Below are positions 25,673 through 34,087 of a stretch of DNA of 64,000 bases, piece after piece. Location of the stretch: NCBI GenBank assembly GCA_913775095.1, contig CAJYIW010000019.1, positions 62,001-126,000 on the forward strand. Direction: 5' to 3'. The DNA comes from an uncultured Siphonobacter sp. (lineage in GTDB: Bacteria > Bacteroidota > Bacteroidia > Cytophagales > Spirosomataceae). The notes under the pieces are model-generated. The model did no database searches. It had not been told where the DNA came from and saw only the letters and a program-made list of their open reading frames with translations. Position 1 is the stretch's first letter, and every line of letters begins with the position of its first letter. A program made the translations under genes and the position numbers.

Positions 25673-26908
25673 TTGAAAAAGCTCCTCCTCCATAAAGTTA
25701 CCGGACCCTTTCAGGTTGAAATCCTTTTGCCTGCTTCCAAATCTGAGTCGAACCGTGCCCAAATTCTGAACGCTCTGGCGGGAGGAAAGGGTTTGCTCAC
25801 GAATCTTTCCGAAGCCCGCGATACCCAAACCATGCAACGGTTGTTAACCCTTGACGGGCCTGTTGCGGATGTGCTGGATGCGGGAACGACCATGCGGTTT
25901 TTAACGGCTTATTATGCCGTGCTGGGACGCAGGAAGATCATGACCGGAACGGCTCGTATGCAGGAACGTCCGATTGGCATTCTGGTGGATGCTCTGCGGG
26001 AATTGGGTGCGGATATTTCCTACCAGAAAAATGAAGGATACCCGCCACTGGAACTGAACGGATTTTCTTTTTCCGGTGCTACGGAATTGACCATGCGTGG
26101 AGATGTCAGTAGCCAGTTTATTTCTGCCATTCTTATGGTGGCTCCAACCTTACCCGAAGGGCTAACCATTCATTTGACGGGTACTCTGGGGTCCATTCCT
26201 TACATTGAAATGACCATTCAGCAAATGCGGCAGTTTGGAGCTGACGTTAAGGCTGACTGGGAAAAGCGTCAGATCAGGGTGGAAGCTCAGGCGTACCAAA
26301 GCTGCGATTACGCGGTTGAATCGGACTGGTCCGGAGCCAGTTACTGGTACAGTCTGGTAGCCCTCGGGCCAGAAGGATCAGAGGTAGAATTGCTGGGACT
26401 AAAAGAAAACTCCTTGCAGGGCGATTCGGCCATTGTGGAGATCATGCGTCAGTTAGGAGTGGAGAGTACGTACACAGGACGTGGTTTCAGGCTGACTCAA
26501 ATCTCTGCTCAGCCGAATTTTGAGTGGGATTTCACCCATTGTCCTGATCTGGCACAAACCATCGCCGTTGTGGCGGCCATGAAGGCCGTTCCGGCCGTGT
26601 TTACCGGCATTGAAAGTCTCAAGGTAAAAGAAACCGATCGGGTGCTGGCCATTCAGCAGGAGCTCCAGAAATTCGGGGCCGATCTGGTCGAGGTTGTACC
26701 GAACGAAACCTATCAGATTCGGACAGGCGAACAAACCAATTGGAATAAACCCGAAACGATCATTCATACCTACGAAGATCACCGGATGGCCATGGCTTTT
26801 GCTCCAATTGCCATGCAAACCGATCTGATTATTGATGATGCCTCGGTAGTCGCTAAATCGTATCCCCGATTCTGGGAGGACCTTTCCAAAATCATTGAAA
26901 TTTCATAA
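25673..26908 (+). CDS. aroA: 3-phosphoshikimate 1-carboxyvinyltransferase (EPSP synthase)
   Basis: About 411 residues from a TTG at 25673; the frame is open to TTG codons at 25643 and 25628, but the latter overlaps a likely promoter box and no ATG exists nearby, so the start is uncertain. Family motifs: LPASKSESNRAQILNALA near the N-terminus, DAGTTMRFLTAYYAV, QERPIGILVDALRELGA, RGDVSSQFISAILM, VKETDRVLAIQQEL and YEDHRMAMAFAP. Transfers enolpyruvyl from PEP to shikimate-3-phosphate in aromatic amino acid synthesis. Monocistronic. Confidence 0.92.
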   Translation: MKKLLLHKVTGPFQVEILLPASKSESNRAQILNALAGGKGLLTNLSEARDTQTMQRLLTLDGPVADVLDAGTTMRFLTAYYAVLGRRKIMTGTARMQERPIGILVDALRELGADISYQKNEGYPPLELNGFSFSGATELTMRGDVSSQFISAILMVAPTLPEGLTIHLTGTLGSIPYIEMTIQQMRQFGADVKADWEKRQIRVEAQAYQSCDYAVESDWSGASYWYSLVALGPEGSEVELLGLKENSLQGDSAIVEIMRQLGVESTYTGRGFRLTQISAQPNFEWDFTHCPDLAQTIAVVAAMKAVPAVFTGIESLKVKETDRVLAIQQELQKFGADLVEVVPNETYQIRTGEQTNWNKPETIIHTYEDHRMAMAFAPIAMQTDLIIDDASVVAKSYPRFWEDLSKIIEIS

Positions 26909-27577
26909 TGCTTTGAGCATTTATAGAAGGGCGGGGAGCTGAACTAATTAGTTCAGTTCCCCCCTTCATTTAGGTAGGTTTATATTCCTTGAATTAGGTT
27001 GATTATGATCAATGAATTCAAAAATACTATGGGCACGTAAATACGCCGGACATCTGTAGCGAACGATTTTACGTATAGTATTAGAAGGAGGACACCAGAA
27101 AAAAAACTTATACTTCCGAGATCTGTCCTTACCCATGGGGAATGAAGAAGCAAAGAGTTGACTTTTATCTAAAATAGAATTTTAAAAAGCCTGAGTGCCT
27201 GCTTAGGGATTTTTTGAAATGAAATCATATGGAGGAGGCATCGATTTTCGTTAATGATAAGGGGAAACCTGAATTGGCGAAAGACAGAAACCGATGCTGA
27301 AAAAGTATCAAGTCAGAAGCTGGTAAAATTTCTTAGATAAATACAATTTTTACTCTAGTTATACTTATTCCTGCTGAGCAGGGATGTGTAATTTCAGTAA
27401 ATTGATTTTTTTCAATAAATGATCATTCGTAAGTTAGAATTCGTGAGTATTTTTGTCAACTGGGTGGAACACAAGTAAAAAAAATGCAAATTGAATGACT
27501 TGAGTTATGATAACTCTCGTCAAATTGTGTTATTTTAGCTGATAGTAATACCGCCATTCCATCTTCTTTTAAAAATT
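26909..27577. other. 669-bp AT-rich region without a recognisable gene
   Basis: Visibly lower in GC than its neighbours. It begins with a candidate aroA terminator (GGGGAGCTGAAC at 26933-26944 with GTTCAGTTCCCC at 26951-26962). The longest ATG frame I see is 28 codons (27254-27340), with no signal or family resemblance. No transposase remnant, tRNA or clear promoter pair was found. It could hold a small RNA or the regulatory region of the Crp-like gene. Confidence 0.5.
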
Positions 27578-28159
27578 ATGCTTTCAGAAAACATTACTCA
27601 GCCACTATTGTCTTACATCCGGCGATACGTAGAGCTGTCACCAGAGGATGTTGATGCAATCAATTCCGCTTATCGGACGCGTGAGTTCAAGAAAGGTGAT
27701 TTTTTCATTACTCAGGGAGATCACATCGATGAAGTAGCGTTTGTTATCGAGGGGGTGATGCGTGTGTACCGAACCGATAAAGGAAAAGAAGTAACGCTTT
27801 TCCTGCGGGATGAGAATTCTTTTGTAACGAGTGTGACGGGTTACTCTACCCATCGTCTGAGCCCTTATTCCGTTCAGGCCCTGGAAGATTCTACTCTGTT
27901 GGTCATGAGCAGCGAAGACCGGGCCACTCTTTTTGAAGAGTGCCAGGCTTACCAGCGTTTTTCTATGATGATGCTGGAACGTACAGTGCAGGACATGGAA
28001 GGTCGTATTGATTCGCAAATTGCTGATAACGCAGCCAACCGTTACCTGCGTTTGCTTCAGGATCATCCATCTCTGATTCAACGAGTGCCCCAGTATCACC
28101 TGGCTTCTTACCTGGGTGTAACCCCGGAATCGTTAAGCCGTCTGCGGAAATATCTTTAG
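27578..28159 (+). CDS. Crp/Fnr-family transcriptional regulator
   Basis: 193 residues. N-terminal cyclic-nucleotide-binding-like jelly roll (FKKGDFFITQGDHIDEVAFV, then VIEGVMRVYRTDKGKEVTL), a long dimerisation helix (about 125-150) and a short C-terminal winged HTH ending YHLASYLGVTPESLSRLRKYL. The phosphate-binding Arg/Glu signature of cAMP-binding Crp is not present, as is common in Bacteroidota members, so the ligand is unknown. Preceded by a 669-bp gene-free region and followed 42 bp later by a purine permease that it might control. Confidence 0.82.
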   Translation: MLSENITQPLLSYIRRYVELSPEDVDAINSAYRTREFKKGDFFITQGDHIDEVAFVIEGVMRVYRTDKGKEVTLFLRDENSFVTSVTGYSTHRLSPYSVQALEDSTLLVMSSEDRATLFEECQAYQRFSMMMLERTVQDMEGRIDSQIADNAANRYLRLLQDHPSLIQRVPQYHLASYLGVTPESLSRLRKYL

Positions 28160-28191
28160 TGCAGGGTTCGTTATCGAACATTTTCTATAGA

Positions 28192-28235
28192 AATTAGGGA
28201 CATGAAGCCTATCGCAGAGGGCCATGTCCCTAATT
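28192..28235 (+). promoter_or_regulatory. Perfect 13-bp hairpin covering the permease start codon
   Basis: AATTAGGGACATG (28192-28204) is exactly complementary to CATGTCCCTAATT (28223-28235), with an 18-nt loop. The ATG at 28202-28204 is the start of the NCS2 permease and is fully base-paired. A C-T5 run follows the stem (28236-28241), so it could serve as an intrinsic terminator of the crp gene or as a translation-blocking switch. Confidence 0.7.
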
Positions 28236-29497
28236 CTTTTTCTACCGAAATTCTGGCTGGAATTACCAGTTTTCTGGCTACGGCCTACATCATCGTTGTT
28301 AACCCTTCGGTTCTTTCTCTTTCCGGAATGCCCTTCTCCGGGGTTTTAACGTCTACCGTACTGGTTTGCTTTTTTAGCAGCCTCATGATGGGTTTGTACG
28401 CCAAAAGTCCCTACGTTGTCGCACCGGGTATGGGGCTCAATGCCTTCTTTACCTATACCGTCGTACAGGGAATGAATGTTCCTTACCCCACGGCCCTCGG
28501 AGCCGTATTCTGGGCGGGCGTATTTTTTCTGATTCTTTCTATTTTTAACGTGAGGGTATTATTGGTTCAGGCCATTCCCAAGTCCTTACGCTACGGAATT
28601 GCCGCAGGAATCGGTCTTTTCATCACCCTTATCGGTCTGGCTAATGCTCAGTTTATCGTGGCCAATCCGGCCACGCTGGTCAGTATGGGAGAACTTAAAC
28701 CCGCCGTATTGATCTTCATAGCTGGTTTGGCCAGTACCGTAATTTTCATTCAGAAAAAAGTAAACGGGGGCATTCTCTGGGGAATTGTGCTCACCACGCT
28801 GATCGCTCTGATTCCCGGAAGATTGACGGATGGAGAGAAGCTTTTGCAATGGAAGGGAGTTTTCGCCGCTCCCGATTTCAGCCTTTTGTTGAAACTTGAC
28901 TTATGGGGATCGTTAAGCTGGTCGATGGCTCCCGTCATCTTCGCGTTTGTCTTTACGGATTTATTCGACAGCCTGAGCACGTTCATCGGTCTGGCCGAAG
29001 CAACGGGACGGCTTGATGCCGAGGGCGAACCCCTGGCCATCAAAGAATCTTTATTGACGGATGCGGTTGCGACCACTTTAGCTGGCCTGGTAGGGAGCAG
29101 TCCCGGAACGGCCTACATTGAATCGGCCGTAGGCATTGAGGCGGGTGGACGAACGGGATTAACGGCAATAGTCGCGGCATTTTGCTTTTTACCCTGTCTG
29201 TTTCTCTCTCCTTTATTAAGTATGGTGCCCGCCATGGCAACGGCTCCGGCACTGGTAGTGGTAGGCGTATTCATGATGAAAACCGTCATTCGAATTCCCT
29301 GGGACGAATGGGAAGAAGCCGTACCGGCCTTTCTGGCAATGGTGTTGATTCCCTTTAGTTATAGCATTACCCAGGGAATCATTTGGGGATTTTTAAGTTA
29401 TGCCGTATTAAAACTAGCTTCGGGCAAATTTCGTCAATTACCTTTGACTTTTTGGCTGATTATTAGTTTGTGTCTGGCCGCCTTAGTGATAGAATAA
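28202..29497 (+). CDS. NCS2 (AzgA-type) purine permease
   Basis: 431 residues with about 12 hydrophobic helices. Motifs of the AzgA/guanine-hypoxanthine branch are present: LAGITSFLATAYIIVVNPSV at the start, VVAPGMGLNAFFTYTVV, LRYGIAAGIGLFITLIGL, FVFTDLFDSLSTFIGLAEA and the substrate-site region GSSPGTAYIESAVGIEAGGR. Imports adenine, guanine or hypoxanthine by proton symport across the inner membrane. The start codon lies inside a perfect hairpin. The next gene, a nucleosidase, starts 7 bp after the stop, so the two form an operon for purine salvage. Confidence 0.9.
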   Translation: MKPIAEGHVPNSFSTEILAGITSFLATAYIIVVNPSVLSLSGMPFSGVLTSTVLVCFFSSLMMGLYAKSPYVVAPGMGLNAFFTYTVVQGMNVPYPTALGAVFWAGVFFLILSIFNVRVLLVQAIPKSLRYGIAAGIGLFITLIGLANAQFIVANPATLVSMGELKPAVLIFIAGLASTVIFIQKKVNGGILWGIVLTTLIALIPGRLTDGEKLLQWKGVFAAPDFSLLLKLDLWGSLSWSMAPVIFAFVFTDLFDSLSTFIGLAEATGRLDAEGEPLAIKESLLTDAVATTLAGLVGSSPGTAYIESAVGIEAGGRTGLTAIVAAFCFLPCLFLSPLLSMVPAMATAPALVVVGVFMMKTVIRIPWDEWEEAVPAFLAMVLIPFSYSITQGIIWGFLSYAVLKLASGKFRQLPLTFWLIISLCLAALVIE

Positions 29498-29504
29498 GGA
29501 AACA

Positions 29505-30356
29505 ATGAAAAAAGTATACAGCCTGATCGTTCTCCTGTGGGGGCTCTCTCTGACCGCTTCGGCTCAGCTGACTTACGCCACCAATCCCGATCAGTTGAGT
29601 GGTTTTCCCCGAAAAAGCAGTAACTACACCGCCATCATTGGAGCATTCGCGGATGAGGTAGAGGTTCTGAAGAAAGAAATCAAAAACCGCAAAGAGCGAA
29701 AAATCGAAGGATTGACTTTCTATACCGGGCAACTGGAAGGAAAAAAAATAGTACTCGTACAGGGCGGGATTGGTAAGGTCAATGCGGCCGTAACGACTAC
29801 GCTTTTACTGGAACACTTTCGTCCCCGTGAAGTATTATTTACGGGCATTGCGGGTGGTTTAAACCCTGACTATCACCCCGGGGATATCGTCATTGCCACG
29901 CAGGTCGCCCACCACGATTACGGACGTTTTCTAACGGAGGGAATGCAGCAGCGGCCTACCCGCAATCCGTATAATTTTCGGGAAAATCCGGTTTATTTCC
30001 AGTCGGATTCCACCTTATTACTCATCACCGGTCTGGTTGTACCGAAGGTAAAGCTTGAACCCATCGGTGAATACAAACCCCGGATCTATACGGGAATTGT
30101 GGTCACGGGCGATGTATTTATGGCTTCGGATTCAGCCAGTCTCGGAATCCGTAAAAAAATGAATGCGGATGCGATCGAAATGGAGGGAGCTGCCGTAAGC
30201 CAGGTCTGTTACCAGCAGCGGGTGCCTTTTCTGGTCATTCGCAGTCTGTCAGATAATGCGAACCATTCGGCATCGGTGGATATGCATAAGTTTGGTCCGG
30301 TAGCGGCTCGTAATTCAGCGACCTTAATCAGGGCATTATTACAAAGGCTACAGTAG
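29505..30356 (+). CDS. Exported MTA/SAH nucleosidase-family phosphorylase-like enzyme
   Basis: 283 residues. Unlike classical cytoplasmic MTAN (about 230), it has a signal peptide (MKKVYSLIVLLWGLSLTASA, cleavage near residue 20). The nucleosidase domain keeps the catalytic set: Glu51 (ADEVEVL), GIAGGL at 115-119, the purine/ribose pair Glu225 and Glu227 in AIEMEGAAVSQV, and Asp250 in SLSDNANHS. It should cleave purine nucleosides such as methylthioadenosine or inosine outside the cytoplasm, giving free base for the permease encoded just upstream. Loop insertions in the centre (about 145-200) differ from standard MTAN, so the exact substrate is open. Confidence 0.8.
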   Translation: MKKVYSLIVLLWGLSLTASAQLTYATNPDQLSGFPRKSSNYTAIIGAFADEVEVLKKEIKNRKERKIEGLTFYTGQLEGKKIVLVQGGIGKVNAAVTTTLLLEHFRPREVLFTGIAGGLNPDYHPGDIVIATQVAHHDYGRFLTEGMQQRPTRNPYNFRENPVYFQSDSTLLLITGLVVPKVKLEPIGEYKPRIYTGIVVTGDVFMASDSASLGIRKKMNADAIEMEGAAVSQVCYQQRVPFLVIRSLSDNANHSASVDMHKFGPVAARNSATLIRALLQRLQ

Positions 30357-30383
30357 TTTCCTGCTGAATCGGATTTATTAGGG

Positions 30384-30412
30384 TTGTATATGCCTACCAT
30401 CTGTTAGTTTTG
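30384..30412 (+). promoter_or_regulatory. Bacteroidota-type promoter for the Ldh-family gene
   Basis: TTG (30384-30386) and TAGTTTTG (30405-30412) with an 18-nt spacer, 75 bp upstream of the ATG at 30488. Confidence 0.55.
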
Positions 30413-30487
30413 TAGTTCAAAAACCGACTGGAAAGCAGGCCTGCGTAGCCTGACTGGATCGGGTATAGTTCAAACGGGTTTCAAGTA

Positions 30488-31561
30488 ATGATCGAACATC
30501 AAGTTCTCTATACGTTTGTCAGGGACATTTTTATTGCCATGGGATGTCCCGAAAATGAAGCTAGCCTGGCCGCTGACGTTCTGGTTTCAGCGGATTTACG
30601 GGGCATAGATTCGCACGGAGTCGCCCGTTTGTCGGGGTACGTTCGTTTAATGGATCATCATCGTCTGAATCCCAGGCCTAACATTCGAATCGTCCACGAA
30701 ACGCCCTCTACTGCCGTACTCGACGGAGACGCCGGGCTGGGGCTGGTCGTGGCTCCGAAAGCCATGGAAATTGCGATGGAAAAAGCGGACAAGGTAGGAA
30801 CGGGCTGGGTTGCCGTACGTAACTCCAATCACTTTGGCATTGCGGGATACCATGCTTCGCTGGCTCTGAAAAAGGATATGATTGGCTGGTCCATGACGCA
30901 CGCCGGTCCGCTGGTTACGCCTACCTTTTCCAAAGAACGATTGCTGGGAACCAACCCCATTTGCGTAGCGATGCCCGCTCAGGAAGAGCCGCCGTTTTTG
31001 CTCGACATGGCTACCACCACGGCTGCCTACGGCAAGCTGGAAATACTTCAGCGTAAAAATCAGGAAACGCCTACGGGCTGGGTACAGGATGCCGAAGGAA
31101 ACCCGACCACGGATGCCAATGCCGTTCGGAAAGGGGGAGCTTTGTTACCTCTGGGAGGCGACCGCGAACACGGAAGTCACAAAGGATACGGCCTGGGAGC
31201 CATGGTAGATTTGTTCTCGGGAGTGCTGTCCGGGGCTAATTATGGTCCGTGGGTGCCGCCGTTTGCAACGGCCGGATTTATGGCTGCTGAAGAAGGGGTG
31301 GGCCTGGGTACCGGGCATTTTCTGGGAGCCATGCGAGTCGATGCCTTCCGTCCCGCCAGTGAATTCAAAACGCACCTGGATCAATGGATTCGGCGATTCC
31401 GGGCAGCGGAAGGACTTGATGGAAATCAGGTCGTCATTCCCGGCGATCCCGAGCGGGCCATGGAAGCCTTGCGTAAAGAGGAGGGAATTCCCGTATTGCC
31501 TCCCGTCGTAGCCGATCTTAAAGCTCTGGGAGAGCGTTTTGGTATTAACTTTCCCGCCTGA
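30488..31561 (+). CDS. Ldh-family NAD(P)-dependent dehydrogenase (LDH2/MDH2)
   Basis: 357 residues. The malate/L-lactate dehydrogenase-like (type 2) fold is shown by DLRGIDSHGVARLSGYV, the catalytic His in SNHFGIAGYHASLA, LLGTNPICVAMPA, FLLDMATTTAAYGK and GSHKGYGLGAMVDLFSGVL. Members reduce 2-oxo acids (malate, lactate, ureidoglycolate, 2,3-diketogulonate) with NAD(P)H; the substrate cannot be chosen from sequence alone. Ureidoglycolate would fit the purine genes upstream, but this is only suggestive. Cytoplasmic. Confidence 0.85.
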   Translation: MIEHQVLYTFVRDIFIAMGCPENEASLAADVLVSADLRGIDSHGVARLSGYVRLMDHHRLNPRPNIRIVHETPSTAVLDGDAGLGLVVAPKAMEIAMEKADKVGTGWVAVRNSNHFGIAGYHASLALKKDMIGWSMTHAGPLVTPTFSKERLLGTNPICVAMPAQEEPPFLLDMATTTAAYGKLEILQRKNQETPTGWVQDAEGNPTTDANAVRKGGALLPLGGDREHGSHKGYGLGAMVDLFSGVLSGANYGPWVPPFATAGFMAAEEGVGLGTGHFLGAMRVDAFRPASEFKTHLDQWIRRFRAAEGLDGNQVVIPGDPERAMEALRKEEGIPVLPPVVADLKALGERFGINFPA

Positions 31562-31606
31562 TGTCCCGCTTTTATTACTGATCCTCCAACGATACATAGC
31601 CGTTTT

Positions 31607-32647
31607 ATGGTACAAAATAGATTTCTGAAATACGCCATCATTGGTTTTTCCATTCTGATTCCCATTGTCAGCTTTTATGTCTGGCAGATTCTGTACACTT
31701 CTAACCTGAACGTACAGGGCAAACGGGATTTTTACTTACTGATACCGACCAAATCTGCCAACATTAAAACGGTGACAGACTCCCTGGAAGCCAATAAGAT
31801 GGTCCACGATGTCATGTATTTCCGGTTTCTGGCGAAGTTTCTGAAGTACGATGACCATGTAAAACCGGGTCGGTATAAAATCAAACCCAACGCCGGGAAT
31901 TATGAAGTAATCAAAGCTCTGCGTTCGGGCAATCAGGCTCCCGTGAAGCTTACCTTTAATAACATTCGCCTCAAGCAGGAGTTAGTGGAAAAAATCGGAA
32001 CCAGATTCGAGTTCGATTCCACCGAATTTAAAACGATGCTGAACGATCCGGCCGTAGCCCAGTTTTACGGATTTACGCCGGAGACGATTATCTCCATGTT
32101 TCTGCCGAATACTTACGAGGTCTATTGGAACACTACCCCTCAGAAACTGATGGGACGTATGAAATCCGAATATGATAAATTCTGGACGGAGGATCGGAAA
32201 GCCAAAGCAAAGGCCCTGAACCTGACTCCAACCGAAGTCATTACCCTGGCAAGTATTGTCGAGGCTGAAACCAAGAAGAAGGATGAAAAGCCCCGCGTAG
32301 CCGGAGTGTATTTAAACCACTTAGCCGCCAACGAACCCCTCCGGGCCGACCCGACGGTTATTTACGCCATTGGTGATTTTGGTATCAAACGACTGTTACA
32401 CAATCAGTTACTTTATAAGTCACCTTATAACACGTACATCAACACGGGATTGCCCCCCGGACCCATCAATATTCCGGAACAGTCTTCCATTGATGCCGTT
32501 CTGAATCGGGAAAAACACGATTATATGTATTTCTGTGCAAGTCCGAAACTGAATGGCTACCACATCTTTGCGGTTACCTATCAGGAGCACCTGAAGAACG
32601 CGAAGGATTATCAGGAAGCATTGAACAAGTTAGGTATTAAAAAATAA
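31607..32647 (+). CDS. mltG: Endolytic murein transglycosylase MltG
   Basis: 346 residues. One N-terminal transmembrane helix (about 9-30), a LysM-like subdomain (45-115) and the YceG catalytic domain. The catalytic Glu219 is in SIVEAETKK, followed by VAGVYLNHLA, LRADPTVIYAIGD and the YNTYINTGLPPGPINIP block. It cuts nascent glycan strands and sets their length. Located 45 bp after the dehydrogenase gene; ends at a hairpin before the thioesterase. Confidence 0.93.
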   Translation: MVQNRFLKYAIIGFSILIPIVSFYVWQILYTSNLNVQGKRDFYLLIPTKSANIKTVTDSLEANKMVHDVMYFRFLAKFLKYDDHVKPGRYKIKPNAGNYEVIKALRSGNQAPVKLTFNNIRLKQELVEKIGTRFEFDSTEFKTMLNDPAVAQFYGFTPETIISMFLPNTYEVYWNTTPQKLMGRMKSEYDKFWTEDRKAKAKALNLTPTEVITLASIVEAETKKKDEKPRVAGVYLNHLAANEPLRADPTVIYAIGDFGIKRLLHNQLLYKSPYNTYINTGLPPGPINIPEQSSIDAVLNREKHDYMYFCASPKLNGYHIFAVTYQEHLKNAKDYQEALNKLGIKK

Positions 32648-32652
32648 TCAGG

Positions 32653-32695
32653 AGAGCATCAGGTCTGTCGTACGGAATTGGTGCTCTTTGTTTTC
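32653..32695 (+). terminator. Probable terminator of mltG
   Basis: Nine-bp stem AGAGCATCA/TGGTGCTCT (one G-U pair, 17-nt loop) followed by TTGTTTTCTT. It ends 3 bp before the next start codon. Confidence 0.55.
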
Positions 32696-32697
32696 TT

Positions 32698-33117
32698 ATG
32701 ATGCGTTTTTTTCAACACGAGCATACCTATCGGGTTTGTTATGCCGACACCGATCAGATGGGATATATGTATTACGGGAACTATGCCCGACTGTATGAAA
32801 TTGGTCGCGTTGAAGCGTTGAGAAGTCTGGGTTTTCCGTATAAAAAACTGGAAGATTCAGGAATAATGATGCCGGTTTACGAGATGAAAACCCGCTATCT
32901 GAAGCCCGCCCGTTACGATGAGGTCATTACCATTCGAACCATTATCAAACAACGTCCGGCAGCCAGGATCGTTTTTTTCTTTGAACTCCTGAATGAAGAA
33001 GGAGCCCTGCTCAATACGGGAGAGGTAACGCTGGTTTTTGTAAACAGGCAGACCAACCGTCCGGTATTGGCCCCCGCTGAATTACTGGGAAAACTACAGG
33101 CTTCATTCGATCAATAA
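32698..33117 (+). CDS. Acyl-CoA thioesterase (YbgC/4HBT hot-dog fold)
   Basis: 139 residues. The 4-hydroxybenzoyl-CoA thioesterase signature is clear: VCYADTDQMGYMYYGNYARL, with the active-site Asp in ADTD, then FEIGR-type helix (LYEIGRVEALRSLG) and PARYDEVITIRT. Hydrolyses short- or medium-chain acyl-CoAs in the cytoplasm. It is the first gene of a closely spaced run with BrkB, a glycosyltransferase and a YrdC protein. Confidence 0.87.
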   Translation: MMRFFQHEHTYRVCYADTDQMGYMYYGNYARLYEIGRVEALRSLGFPYKKLEDSGIMMPVYEMKTRYLKPARYDEVITIRTIIKQRPAARIVFFFELLNEEGALLNTGEVTLVFVNRQTNRPVLAPAELLGKLQASFDQ

Positions 33118-33149
33118 GGGCTTTAAGTTTTTATGCATAAAGGGAACTG

Positions 33150-34079
33150 ATGGCTAAAACTTACGTAAAACACCGAAATTTTAAAAGGCGTGTAAAGACC
33201 TGGCTTAGAGGAGTGAGGGTTCGTAAACGGAATTTTTCACTGTATCACTTGTTGCAGGTGTTGATAGCAAATGTCTTACAATTTGATATTGACCAGCGGG
33301 CCACGGCAGTAGCTTACAGTTTTACACTGGCTATTTTTCCTGCCATTATCTTTCTCTTCACCCTCATTCCTTACGTCCCAATCGCCAACCTGGACGATCA
33401 GATCATGACCGTTCTTTCGGAGGCCATGCCCCGGGGCATTTACCGCGAAGTGGAACCGACTATCCGCGACATCGTGAGCAGACGACGAAGTGGCGTGCTG
33501 TCCTTCGGTTTTATTTTTGCTCTGTTCTCCGCCACTAACGGAATGATCGCTTTAATGCGGTCTTTCAACATTACGCAGCGGACGCACGATGAACGGGGGT
33601 TTATCAAAACCCGTCTGGTTTCTATTCTGCTCACGTTTCTGCTGGTATTGGTATTGCTGGTAGCTATCGGTGTTCTCATTGTTGGCCGACTGGTGGTAGA
33701 CGAGCTGGTTGATAAACGAATCATTAATGTAGACTCGACGTATATGTATGCCGAAGGTCTGAGTTATCTGACCGTATTTGTACTGCTATTTGTGGCGGTA
33801 TCGGTTATTTATTACATAGCCCCGGCTTTACATCGACGCTGGCGTTTCTTTAACCCCGGTTCCATTATTGCCTCGATTCTGATTATTCTGATCACCCAGG
33901 GATTTTCTTATTATCTTTCAAACTTTGCCAGTTATAACCGGCTCTACGGTGCCGTCGGAACCTTAGTGGCCCTGATGATCTGGCTATACCTGGTGGCCCT
34001 GGGATTAATCCTGGGTTTCGAAATTAACCAGAGCCTCGATGACGCTACCGAGCAAAAAGAGGAAGAACAGAAGGAATAG
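33150..34079 (+). CDS. YihY/BrkB-family inner-membrane protein
   Basis: 309 residues with six predicted transmembrane helices. The family pattern is visible in ATAVAYSFTLAIFPAIIFLF, NGMIALMRSFNITQ, the two central helices and YGAVGTLVALMIWLYLVALG near the end. Older annotation as RNase BN is incorrect for this family; transport or envelope roles are suspected but unproven. The basic N-terminus and acidic Glu-rich tail are cytoplasmic. Confidence 0.85.
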   Translation: MAKTYVKHRNFKRRVKTWLRGVRVRKRNFSLYHLLQVLIANVLQFDIDQRATAVAYSFTLAIFPAIIFLFTLIPYVPIANLDDQIMTVLSEAMPRGIYREVEPTIRDIVSRRRSGVLSFGFIFALFSATNGMIALMRSFNITQRTHDERGFIKTRLVSILLTFLLVLVLLVAIGVLIVGRLVVDELVDKRIINVDSTYMYAEGLSYLTVFVLLFVAVSVIYYIAPALHRRWRFFNPGSIIASILIILITQGFSYYLSNFASYNRLYGAVGTLVALMIWLYLVALGLILGFEINQSLDDATEQKEEEQKE

Positions 34080-34087
34080 GAAATGTA

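Noticed and set aside
27254-27340. 28-codon frame in the gene-free gap
   Set aside because: No signal peptide, no family resemblance and no promoter or start context; length is expected by chance in AT-rich DNA.
30413-30487. Riboswitch in the leader of the Ldh-family gene
   Set aside because: Only short, weak pairings such as AGGC/GCCT; nothing matching known aptamers.
33150-34079. RNase BN
   Set aside because: YihY/BrkB proteins were once named so, but the true RNase BN is RNase Z; this is a polytopic membrane protein.
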